A DNA stretch of 64,000 nucleotides from positions 1 through 64,000 of the forward strand of contig JAEUMT010000021.1 in the NCBI GenBank assembly GCA_016791365.1, in the 5' to 3' direction. Positions 50,897-58,540 of the stretch are shown piece after piece (the stretch's first letter is position 1; every line of letters begins with the position of its first letter). Origin of the DNA: Hyphomonadaceae bacterium (lineage in GTDB: Bacteria > Pseudomonadota > Alphaproteobacteria > Caulobacterales > Aquidulcibacteraceae). The position numbers were made by a program, and so were the translations under genes. Under the pieces are notes generated by a model, which searched no databases, was not told where the DNA came from, and was given only the letters and a program-made list of their open reading frames with translations.

Positions 50897-51763
50897 ATGA
50901 TCACGCTGAAATTGAAACATTGGCGCACATTGGGGATCGCGGCGACGACAATGGGTGTCGCGGCCTGCGGCGGCGAGCGCGGCGCCGACACCGGCGAAGG
51001 CGGCGACGGTGAAGCGGGGCCCGCGCCCATCGGCGAAAATGGCGGTGCGACGCCCGCGGTGTCCGCCCAGGGCATTGAAGCCGGCGAGGCGGCCATCGGC
51101 GAAAGCGGCGGCGAGCACGGCGAGGCCGGCGCTGCAACTGCGTACGAGGGTCTTTCCGGCGATCAGCTGACGGCGATGCGCATCCAGCACCTGCGCGGGT
51201 TCGTGATGGCGGCCGCGCAGGTTGTCGCCGATCGCGGCAGCAACAGCGGCAACCCGGCGGACGCGGCAATCCTCGTTCAACAGGGCTTGCTCGAAGTCTA
51301 TGACGCGGCGCCGGATCAATTCGGCACGCTGGATGTAACGCCGCTGCGGGAAGCCGCCGCAGGCACGACGTTTACGCGCGCGCAGATGATGCAGCGCCTG
51401 CGAACGGCGCAGGAAAACCTGACACACGCGATCGGGCGGCTGGACTTTGACGAAGCGCAACTCGTGGTGCGGATGGTCGATTTGTCGACCGGCCTCTACC
51501 AGCATGTGTTGATCGACGGCGTCGCTGATCCGACCGAATACCAGCACAGCATGGGCGCGGCGCTCGCCGCCCAGCAAGCCATGTTGTTGCGCGAGGATGA
51601 GATGCGTCGCGCGAATTTGACCGCATACAGCCGCGCCGTTGGAGAGCTCAACCGCTTCGTCGCGCTCTTTCCGTCGTATCAAGCGCCGGAGAACCCGGCC
51701 GCGTACCAGCAGGTGCTGGTGCAGGGCTCACGCGTGCGGTTGGCGCTATCGCCGTACCTCTAA
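50897..51763 (+). CDS. Predicted lipoprotein with Gly-rich linker and helical domain
   Basis: A 288-residue protein: signal peptide with lipobox (IAATTMGVAAC, Cys near residue 24), a long Gly/Glu/Ala-rich linker (residues 25-82), then a helical domain (residues about 85-288; TAMRIQHLRGFVMAAAQVVA, RAQMMQRLRTAQENLTHAIG, LVVRMVDLSTGLYQHVLIDG). The helical layout recalls periplasmic iron-uptake proteins of the imelysin/EfeO type but the key motifs are not evident, so no family is assigned. The nearby Fur-like box and divergent PiuC-like gene make an iron-linked role plausible. The stop overlaps the convergent GNAT stop. Confidence 0.7.
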   Translation: MITLKLKHWRTLGIAATTMGVAACGGERGADTGEGGDGEAGPAPIGENGGATPAVSAQGIEAGEAAIGESGGEHGEAGAATAYEGLSGDQLTAMRIQHLRGFVMAAAQVVADRGSNSGNPADAAILVQQGLLEVYDAAPDQFGTLDVTPLREAAAGTTFTRAQMMQRLRTAQENLTHAIGRLDFDEAQLVVRMVDLSTGLYQHVLIDGVADPTEYQHSMGAALAAQQAMLLREDEMRRANLTAYSRAVGELNRFVALFPSYQAPENPAAYQQVLVQGSRVRLALSPYL

Positions 51764-52272
51764 GAGCGGCGGAGCATCACCGAGGTCTCGCCTTTGTAAC
51801 GGCCGCGTCCGTATTCACGGTAGCCGAGCTTGTGCGCGAGGCTGTGCGAAGGCGCGTTATCGGGCGCGATGATGCAAACGAAATCCGAGCGGCCGAAGTG
51901 CTTTTCGCCCCAGCCTATCGCGGCGTTCATGGCCTCGAAGCCATAGCCTTTGCCCTGAGCGGATGACGAAAGCGCCCAGCCCTGCTCATATGAATCGAGC
52001 GGCGGCTCGATCTCACGTTTGAAGGAGGCAAACCCGCCCTCGCCAATGAAGGCGCCGGTTGCCTTGTCCTCGATCAGCCAGAAACCATGGCCGAGCGCCT
52101 GCCAATGACCGAGATAGCGCAGAAAGCGGCCCCAACTATCCTCACGCGATGACGGCTTGCCCGAGATGAAGCGCACGACATCGGGATCGGCCCACATCGC
52201 CGCGCTGGCGTCGAAATCGCGTAGCTCGTGACCGCGCAGACGCAGGCGCTCGGTTTCAATGACCGGGATCAT
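51760..52272 (-). CDS. GNAT family N-acetyltransferase (RimJ/RimL-like)
   Basis: A 170-residue acetyl-CoA-dependent acetyltransferase. It opens IETERLRLRGHELRDFDASA, continues with WLIEDKATGAFIGEGGFASF and has the acetyl-CoA loop WALSSSAQGKGYGFEAMNAA (about residues 94-113; Q/RxxGxG/A variant), then NAPSHSLAHKLGYREYGRGR. This pattern is the RimJ/RimL-type that acetylates protein N-termini or small amines. It overlaps the tlpA stop by four bases, so translation is coupled. Confidence 0.9.
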   Translation of the reverse strand: MIPVIETERLRLRGHELRDFDASAAMWADPDVVRFISGKPSSREDSWGRFLRYLGHWQALGHGFWLIEDKATGAFIGEGGFASFKREIEPPLDSYEQGWALSSSAQGKGYGFEAMNAAIGWGEKHFGRSDFVCIIAPDNAPSHSLAHKLGYREYGRGRYKGETSVMLRRS

Positions 52273-52889
52273 TCTTCCTCCGCAAGCACGGCTTCAATCA
52301 GACGCGAAGCGTCCTCACTGGACCAATCGGCCCCACCTGCCAAGCGCGCAACCTCTTCGCCGCGTGTGTTGTAGATGATCGTCACCGGCATGCCGGCGGC
52401 CTGGACGTCAAACAGAACGCCGCGGGTCATGTCCTGCAGGAACGGCAAGGCGCCGCCGGAAAGGCGCTGCAGTTCGCTGATCGCCTTCCCGCGCTCGCCT
52501 TCACTGTCGACGCTGATGGGGATGACGCGGATACGGCCCTCAAAATTGTGCTGAAGCCGCGCCAGCGAGGGCATCTCCTCCATGCAGGGCGCGCACCACG
52601 TAGCCCAGAGATTGAGGACAATGACCTGGCCCTGATAGGCGGCGAGAGTCGTCTCGTTGCCTGCGGCGTCACGCAGCGTGCGCGCCGGCATCGGCGGCGG
52701 CGCTTCGGTCAAGTAAAGCCGCGACATCTCGCCTTGCGCAAATTGACTGAGCCCTGTTTGCGTCTCGGGCTTTGAAGAGGCGATGAAAAGCACGTAGAGA
52801 AGCGCGATCGCCCCCGCTCCGATCAGCGTTAGTGCAGCCCACAGCGCCCAGGGTTTTTGCGGGGGCGCGGAGTTTGCGTTCGTGTCCAA
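52269..52889 (-). CDS. tlpA: TlpA-like membrane-anchored thiol-disulfide oxidoreductase
   Basis: A 206-residue periplasmic thioredoxin anchored by an N-terminal helix (residues about 15-38). The redox motif is [13 protein letters not shown], with Cys99 and Cys102; [15 protein letters not shown] contains the cis-Pro. It resembles Bradyrhizobium TlpA, which reduces proteins for cytochrome oxidase assembly. The tlpA<>argH head-to-head order is conserved in alphaproteobacteria. The TTG start at 52889 is preceded by GAGGA at 7 bases; it overlaps the argH GTG start region on the other strand. Confidence 0.88.
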   Translation of the reverse strand: MDTNANSAPPQKPWALWAALTLIGAGAIALLYVLFIASSKPETQTGLSQFAQGEMSRLYLTEAPPPMPARTLRDAAGNETTLAAYQGQVIVLNLWATWCAPCMEEMPSLARLQHNFEGRIRVIPISVDSEGERGKAISELQRLSGGALPFLQDMTRGVLFDVQAAGMPVTIIYNTRGEEVARLAGGADWSSEDASRLIEAVLAEEE

Positions 52890-54291
52890 TTCAGAATCCT
52901 CGGGCGGCGGTCAAAAGATGTGGGGCGGGCGCTTTGCTGCCCAACCCGCCGACGCCATGCAAGCCATCAACGCTTCGATCGATGTCGATAAGCGCTTGTG
53001 GCGCGAGGACATCGAAGGCTCGAAAGCGCATGCGGCCATGCTGGCGGCGCAAGGGATTATTACGGCGGAAGACAACGCCGCGATACAAGCCGGATTGGAC
53101 CAGATTGCCGCGGAAATCGTCCAAGGGACGTTCCAATTCTCCGTGGCGCTCGAGGACATCCACCTCAACATCGAGGCCCGGCTGACGGAACGGATCGGGG
53201 AAGCCGGGAAACGGCTCCATACAGGCCGCTCGCGCAACGATCAGGTCGCGACCGATTTCAAGCTTTGGACGATGCGCGCAGCGCGTGAGGCGGCTGAGGG
53301 CTTGCGGGCGCTGCAGATTGTCCTGCTGCGCCAGGCCGAGGCGCACGCGGACTGGGTGATGCCGGGCTTCACGCATTTGCAGACGGCGCAGCCGATCACA
53401 CTGGGGCATCATTTGCTCGCTTACGTGACGATGCTGGAGCGCGATCGGGTACGGATCATCGGCGGTGCTTTGGAGGCTGCGTGGGAGTGCCCGCTGGGCG
53501 CCGCGGCGCTGGCGGGCACCGGATACAAGATCGATCGCGAAGCGACGGCGCAGGCTTTGGGCTTTCATGCGCCAGCGTCGAACTCGCTGGATGCGGTGGG
53601 CTCGCGCGACTTTGCCTTGGCGGCGCTGAGCAATCTTGCGATCGCGATCACGCATCTTTCACGGCTTGCGGAAGAGATCGTGTTGTGGACGTCGCCGCAA
53701 TTCGGTTTCGCGCGCTTGAGCGATGCCTGGTCGACGGGCTCGTCGATCATGCCGCAAAAGCGCAATCCGGACGCGGCTGAACTCGTCCGCGCGAAGTCCG
53801 CCCGGATCGCCGCGGACTTCTCCGCGCTCAACGCCATCGTGCAAAAGCTGCCGCTCGCCTACGCCAAGGACCTCCAGGAAGATAAGACGCTCACCTTCTC
53901 GGCGTTTGATGATTTCGCGCTCTCGGTCACCGCCATGATCGGGATGATGGATACGATGCGTTTCAATCGCGAGAAGATGCGCGCCGCGGCTGCCATGGGC
54001 TATTCCACAGCGACGGACCTGGCTGATTGGCTGGTGCGTGAACTCAGAGTGCCATTCCGTGAGGCGCACGAGATCACCGGCAGAATCGTCCGCGCAGCAG
54101 AGGATGCGGGCGTGGCGGAGTTGGCACACTTACCGCTGGACGCCTTCCTGGCCGTCGATCCGCGCATCAATGAGGGCGCGCGGGCGTTGTTGACGGTTGA
54201 AAAATCGGTCGAGAGCCGGGATAGCTATGGCGGGACCGCCCCTCAGCGCGGGCGCGAGCCGGTTGAGCGGTGGAAGGAGATGTTCAAATGA
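52882..54291 (+). CDS. argH: Argininosuccinate lyase
   Basis: A 469-residue argininosuccinate lyase, the last step of arginine synthesis, yielding arginine and fumarate. The WGGRF start (residues about 13-18), [23 protein letters not shown] and the fumarase-superfamily signature [18 protein letters not shown] (about residues 288-305) with catalytic Ser are present. The GTG start at 52882 is supported by GGAG 9 bases upstream; ATG 52918 would remove the normal N-terminus. Its stop overlaps the lptM start (ATGA). Confidence 0.95.
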   Translation: MSNSESSGGGQKMWGGRFAAQPADAMQAINASIDVDKRLWREDIEGSKAHAAMLAAQGIITAEDNAAIQAGLDQIAAEIVQGTFQFSVALEDIHLNIEARLTERIGEAGKRLHTGRSRNDQVATDFKLWTMRAAREAAEGLRALQIVLLRQAEAHADWVMPGFTHLQTAQPITLGHHLLAYVTMLERDRVRIIGGALEAAWECPLGAAALAGTGYKIDREATAQALGFHAPASNSLDAVGSRDFALAALSNLAIAITHLSRLAEEIVLWTSPQFGFARLSDAWSTGSSIMPQKRNPDAAELVRAKSARIAADFSALNAIVQKLPLAYAKDLQEDKTLTFSAFDDFALSVTAMIGMMDTMRFNREKMRAAAAMGYSTATDLADWLVRELRVPFREAHEITGRIVRAAEDAGVAELAHLPLDAFLAVDPRINEGARALLTVEKSVESRDSYGGTAPQRGREPVERWKEMFK

Positions 54292-54485
54292 GCCGCATCG
54301 TTCTGGCACTCACGGCGCTGACGCTCCTTTCCGCATGCGGAATCAAAGGCGACCTCGAACGCCCCGATCCGCTCTGGAATCGCGAAGAAGCGATCCGACG
54401 CGATTGTCAGGCGGCCGCGGAGCGCAATCAGCCGCAAGACCCGCGCTGCGCGCAGTATCAAACTGGCGCTCAGACAACGCCGTGA
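54288..54485 (+). CDS. lptM: Small lipoprotein LptM-like
   Basis: A 65-residue lipoprotein. Signal [15 protein letters not shown] gives lipidated Cys17, followed immediately by GIKGDLERP, the conserved start of LptM/YifL mature proteins. LptM helps fold the LPS transporter LptD in Escherichia coli. The alphaproteobacterial location between argH and lysA is typical. Start overlaps the argH stop (ATGA), so the two are translationally coupled. A 130-bp structured repeat separates it from lysA. Confidence 0.85.
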   Translation: MSRIVLALTALTLLSACGIKGDLERPDPLWNREEAIRRDCQAAAERNQPQDPRCAQYQTGAQTTP

Positions 54486-54501
54486 ACCACGCACCCGCTC
54501 T

Positions 54502-54631
54502 CCTCGCCCTTGATGGGCGAGGTGGCGCGAAGCGCCGGAGTGGGTGGCTGCTCAATCTCTTCGGGCGCGGCGCTGTCACCCACTCAGTCATCACGCTGCG
54601 CGTGCTGACCGCTCGCCCATCAAGGGCGAGC
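54502..54631. repeat. Structured intergenic repeat, copy 2 (inverted relative to copy 1)
   Basis: Ends CTCGCCCTTGATGGGCGAG (from 54503) and CTCGCCCATCAAGGGCGAG (to 54630). After the left end the sequence TGGCGCGAAGCGCCGGAGTG matches the reverse complement of copy 1 exactly; the centre differs; CACCCACTCAGTCA is shared again. It ends only 17 bases before the lysA ATG, so it occupies the place of a normal leader. Confidence 0.9.
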
Positions 54632-54648
54632 AGATTGCTCTCTTCCAG

Positions 54649-55908
54649 ATGAATCACTTCGAATACCGGAACGGCGCACTGCATTGCGAAGCCGTGAAGC
54701 TTGCCGACATCGCCGAAGCGGTCGGGACGCCGTGTTACGTCTATTCGACCGCCACGCTGGAGCGGCACTACCAGGTCTTCCGCGACGCATTCGCGCCGCG
54801 CAGCGTGCTGGTCGCGTTTGCGGTGAAGGCGAACGCGAACATCGCCGTGATCGCGACATTGGCGCGCAAAGGCGCCGGCGCCGATACCGTGAGCCGGGGC
54901 GAGATTGAACGGGCGCTGATGGCGGGCGTGCCTGCCGACAAGATTATCTTCTCCGGCGTCGGCAAGACGGCGGATGAATTGGCGTTCGCGGTGAAAACGG
55001 GCGTTCATGAGATCAACGTCGAGAGCCGCGCCGAGTTGGAGCTGCTGTCGGAGATCGCGCGCGGGCTCGGGAAAAAAGCGCCAATCGCCATCCGCGTAAA
55101 TCCGGACGTAGGCGCGGGCGGGCACGAGAAAATTTCGACCGGCAAGGGTGACGCGAAGTTCGGCGTTTCGCCGGAGCAAGCGTTGGCGCTCTACGCGCGC
55201 GCGGCCGACGATCCGCATCTGCACGCGCAGGGCCTAGCGGTGCACATCGGCAGCCAAATCCGCGATCTCGCACCGCTTGAGGCTGCATTCCGCGTAATGC
55301 GCTCGCTAGCGGAGAAGCTGCGCAACGAAGGCATCGCGATCGAGCGGCTCGACCTCGGCGGCGGCCTGGGCGTGCCGTATTTCAACGAACCTGATCCGCC
55401 CTCACCGACGGAGTATGCGGCAATGGTTGGCGAGGTCTTCGATGGCTTCGACATTGGTTTGTCGTTCGAGCCGGGCCGGATGATCGCGGCGAACGCGGGC
55501 GTGCTGCTATCGCGTGTGGTGCGCTTGCAGGATCGGCCGCGGCCGATCGTGGTGCTCGATGCGGCGATGAACGATCTGATCCGGCCGGCGATCTACGACG
55601 CCTATCACGGCATCAAACCGCTAAAGCAAGCGACAGCGCCTGAGCAGGCGGTTGATGTCGTCGGGCCAATTTGTGAGACGGGCGATACGTTCACGCGCAA
55701 TCGCATGCTGCCGCCCTTGGAGGCCGGCGATCTGGTCGCCTTCATGACCGCTGGCGCCTACGGGGCCGTGATGGCTTCGACATACAACGCCCGTGCGCTC
55801 GTGCCGGAAGTACTTGTGAGCGGTGAAAAATTCGAGGTCGTGCGGCGACGCTGGGATGTGGCTGAGCAGTTGAAGCTGGAAAGCTTGCCGGCTTGGATGG
55901 AGAGCTAG
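54649..55908 (+). CDS. lysA: Diaminopimelate decarboxylase
   Basis: A 419-residue PLP-dependent enzyme converting meso-diaminopimelate to lysine. The PLP lysine is in VAFAVKANANIAV (about residue 57). HIGSQIRDLAPLEAAF, LDLGGGLGVPYF, SFEPGRMIAANAGVLL, and the second-domain motif GPICETGDTFTRNRML with the catalytic Cys are all present. I chose the ATG at 54649; in-frame sequence upstream is a repeat. No Shine-Dalgarno sequence is visible because the repeat abuts the start. Confidence 0.95.
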   Translation: MNHFEYRNGALHCEAVKLADIAEAVGTPCYVYSTATLERHYQVFRDAFAPRSVLVAFAVKANANIAVIATLARKGAGADTVSRGEIERALMAGVPADKIIFSGVGKTADELAFAVKTGVHEINVESRAELELLSEIARGLGKKAPIAIRVNPDVGAGGHEKISTGKGDAKFGVSPEQALALYARAADDPHLHAQGLAVHIGSQIRDLAPLEAAFRVMRSLAEKLRNEGIAIERLDLGGGLGVPYFNEPDPPSPTEYAAMVGEVFDGFDIGLSFEPGRMIAANAGVLLSRVVRLQDRPRPIVVLDAAMNDLIRPAIYDAYHGIKPLKQATAPEQAVDVVGPICETGDTFTRNRMLPPLEAGDLVAFMTAGAYGAVMASTYNARALVPEVLVSGEKFEVVRRRWDVAEQLKLESLPAWMES

Positions 55909-55909
55909 C

Positions 55910-56758
55910 ATGATCAGGCGCGCATTCGTCGTCGGCGGTTTGGCTTTGGCGCTGTGCGCCTGCGCATCCGCGCCGGCTTCGCCGCAAGATCAGTTCTTTG
56001 CCAATCTGCGCGCGCTGTGCGGGCAGAGCTTTGAGGGCCGTGTTGTCTCGACGGATGCGGCTGACGCCAGCTTCGCGAACGCACGGCTGGTGATGCAGGT
56101 GCGCGAGTGCAATGCCGATGAGGTGCGGGTTCCGTTTCATGTCGGCGAGAACCGGTCGCGGACCTGGGTGATTACACACACGGCTGACGGGCTGCGTCTG
56201 AAACACGATCACCGGCATGAAGACGGCAGCGAAGATGCGCTGACGCAGTATGGCGGCGACACACTGAGCGCCGGCTCGGCGGAGCGACAGGCGTTTCCGG
56301 CGGATGCGTTCTCACGAACGCTGTTCACGCAGAACAACATTCCGCAGTCGGTGAACAACATCTGGGCAGTCGAAGTGCATCCTGGCCGCATGTTTGCGTA
56401 CGAGTTGCGGCGACCGAACCGGCACTTCCGTGTCGAGTTCGACCTTACGCGCCCCGTCGCCGCCCCACCCGCGCCCTGGGGCGCGGACCAGAGCGAAACG
56501 GCGTCAGGTGCGGCCCAGACCCAGGATCGGCGCATCGACCTGCACGGCGCCGCGCTCAACCACCGGGAATTGGTAATTGCTCTGGCCCTCTTGCGTCGAA
56601 GCGCTGATGCGCTCTTCGCGGGCGAACTCGCGACGCACATAGGCGCCGAGTTCGCCAGCCGTGATCACGCGATCACGATTTTCATCGGCGCCGCCTTCCA
56701 GCCCGGTTTGGATGAAGTGCGAGAGGAAACCGCCAGCCTGGAATTTCTCGGCCACTGA
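55910..56758 (+). CDS. Predicted lipoprotein whose 3' end overlaps the convergent caspase gene
   Basis: A 282-residue frame with lipoprotein signal (FVVGGLALALCAC, Cys near residue 20). Residues about 25-185 look like a folded domain (NLRALCGQSFEGRVVSTDAA, then PFHVGENRSRTWVITHTADG and ELRRPNRHFRVEFDLTRPVA) that I recall from small alphaproteobacterial proteins whose usual end is near that LTRPV. The last ~80 residues lie antisense to the caspase gene (255-base overlap) and look like shadow translation, so the true stop may have been lost. It starts one base after the lysA stop. Confidence 0.65.
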   Translation: MIRRAFVVGGLALALCACASAPASPQDQFFANLRALCGQSFEGRVVSTDAADASFANARLVMQVRECNADEVRVPFHVGENRSRTWVITHTADGLRLKHDHRHEDGSEDALTQYGGDTLSAGSAERQAFPADAFSRTLFTQNNIPQSVNNIWAVEVHPGRMFAYELRRPNRHFRVEFDLTRPVAAPPAPWGADQSETASGAAQTQDRRIDLHGAALNHRELVIALALLRRSADALFAGELATHIGAEFASRDHAITIFIGAAFQPGLDEVREETASLEFLGH

Positions 56759-58399
56759 ACTGGTGAGGTCTTCCTCGGAGCTGAAAAGCCCCATCACGCC
56801 CGGGCGGCTCACCACGTCGCGCGCGAAGCCGCCGCTGAAGCATGAGTCGAGCACAAGCAAAGATGTCTGCGCACGAACTTGCTGGAACATCTGGTTCAGC
56901 TCGTCGTCGGTGATCGAGCCATCGACCATTTCGATCGTCTCGTCTTTGCCATCGGGCTCGGTGGCGTTCACCTGGCCGCGCACCTGGTTGCCGTGCCCCG
57001 AGTAGAAGAAGAGAAAAAGATCATCCGGTCCGGCGGCGGCGGCGACGCGCTGGAACGCCTGGCGAAGACCAGCCCGCGTAGCTTGGCCGTCAATCAGGGT
57101 GACACTTTCGGGAGCGAGCGTGCCTTGGCGCCCTAAGGCTTGTTGCAGCTTGCGCGCGTCTTCGGCCGTGAGCGGCAGGTCGTTGCCCGAGCCAGGATAG
57201 TCGGAAATGCCCACCATCACCGCATAGACACGGCGCGCGCTATTGTTCGCGGACACCTGCGGCGCCGTACCTTGCTGCAGCGTCACGACGTACGCGCCGC
57301 GCTCACCAGGCTGATACGACGTCGCGCCAATCCGGTAATTGCCGGTTTCGCTCAGCGTCGTCTCGATGCGCGCGTTGCGGTCCGTTGAGGAGATATCGTC
57401 ATTGTCCTCCTGCGCGCCGGATGGCGCGAGCAGGATGAGATAGGGGTCCATCGCGGTCGAACGCATATCGATGGTGACGCGCTGACCGGCCGTGCCTTGG
57501 AAATTGTAGCTGTCGATGAACTCGCCGGAATTCAGCTGTTGATCACCCTCGGCCAGTTCGCCGTTCATGGTCTGACCGGCGGTGAAGGCTTGGGAATTGC
57601 CGCCAGCCAGCGCGTCTGTCGCGGTGGTGGTCGCGGACGGCGCGATGTTGAGCGCGTAATTGCCGGTCTCGCCGGCAGCGTAAGACGTCACGTGGATTGT
57701 GTATTCGCCGGTGGCCGGCAGCGTCACGTTCATGCGGCTATCGCGCACGCCGCGCTCGGTGTCGTCGTCGTTATATTGCTGAAAGCCGCCGGGGCCGCTG
57801 ATCGCGACATAGGTGTCGAACTGCGGCGATGAGAGGCTGATTTCGACTTGCTGACCAGCCACGCCTTGCAGCGGGTAGGTGTCGATGTATTCGCCGGAGT
57901 TGAGTTGTGTGTCGCCTTGCGCAAGCTGGCCGGTCAGTTGCTGAGCGGCGATTGCGGGGGCCTGGCCCGGAGGCGGCGTGGCGCCCGCGACGTTGGTTTG
58001 GCCGGTGCGCTCGACGAGCAAGTTGTAAGCGCCGGTCGCGTTGCGGCTGAAACTGGTGACGTAAACCTGCGCCGTGCCATCCGCGGGGAATGTGATGGCG
58101 AGGCGCGAATTGTAGCTGCCGGAGCCGTCGTCGTCGTTGTCCTGCGAGAGGTCGCCCGGGCCGCGCACATAGAGGTACGGATCGAAGGCGTCGGACGTCA
58201 GCGTCAGTGTGAATTGTTCGCCCTGGCGCCCGCGAAGCTCAAACGTGTCAGCGACCGCGCCACCCTGATCGGACTTGGTCTCGGACGCTTCCAGCGTGCC
58301 GCTCACCGGCTGGCCGGGCTGCAATCCGCCGCCGCCAAGCTGACCGCACGCCGCCAAGGCGGCCGCCACAATCAGGGCCGCAGCTGTCCGAATGTTCAT
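56504..58399 (-). CDS. Lipoprotein caspase-family protease with three PPC-like repeats
   Basis: A 631-residue envelope protein. Lipoprotein signal IVAAALAAC precedes three PPC-type beta-sandwich repeats (about residues 28-130, 150-255, 275-375), each with an Asp/Asn-rich turn such as GPGDLSQDNDDDGSGS. A caspase/metacaspase-like domain follows (residues about 395-620): it opens RVYAVMVGISDYPG and carries catalytic His469 (FFYSGHGNQ) and Cys520 (VLDSCFSGG). I chose the ATG at 58399, which starts the signal peptide after GGGGG; the longer frame upstream is the complement of the DUF4175 gene. Likely substrate and role unknown. Confidence 0.85.
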   Translation of the reverse strand: MNIRTAAALIVAAALAACGQLGGGGLQPGQPVSGTLEASETKSDQGGAVADTFELRGRQGEQFTLTLTSDAFDPYLYVRGPGDLSQDNDDDGSGSYNSRLAITFPADGTAQVYVTSFSRNATGAYNLLVERTGQTNVAGATPPPGQAPAIAAQQLTGQLAQGDTQLNSGEYIDTYPLQGVAGQQVEISLSSPQFDTYVAISGPGGFQQYNDDDTERGVRDSRMNVTLPATGEYTIHVTSYAAGETGNYALNIAPSATTTATDALAGGNSQAFTAGQTMNGELAEGDQQLNSGEFIDSYNFQGTAGQRVTIDMRSTAMDPYLILLAPSGAQEDNDDISSTDRNARIETTLSETGNYRIGATSYQPGERGAYVVTLQQGTAPQVSANNSARRVYAVMVGISDYPGSGNDLPLTAEDARKLQQALGRQGTLAPESVTLIDGQATRAGLRQAFQRVAAAAGPDDLFLFFYSGHGNQVRGQVNATEPDGKDETIEMVDGSITDDELNQMFQQVRAQTSLLVLDSCFSGGFARDVVSRPGVMGLFSSEEDLTSSVAEKFQAGGFLSHFIQTGLEGGADENRDRVITAGELGAYVRREFAREERISASTQEGQSNYQFPVVERGAVQVDAPILGLGRT

Positions 58400-58540
58400 G
58401 GCAATCCCCCTCAAGCGCGAAGCGGACCTTAGACTTCGCCAAATAGCCGTCAACATGAGGAACACGGCCGGCTGGCTGTGCCTTTGCGTGGGATGGTCAT
58501 GGTTTGGCTCAAAACGGGCTGATACCGTCAGCGGCGCGGA

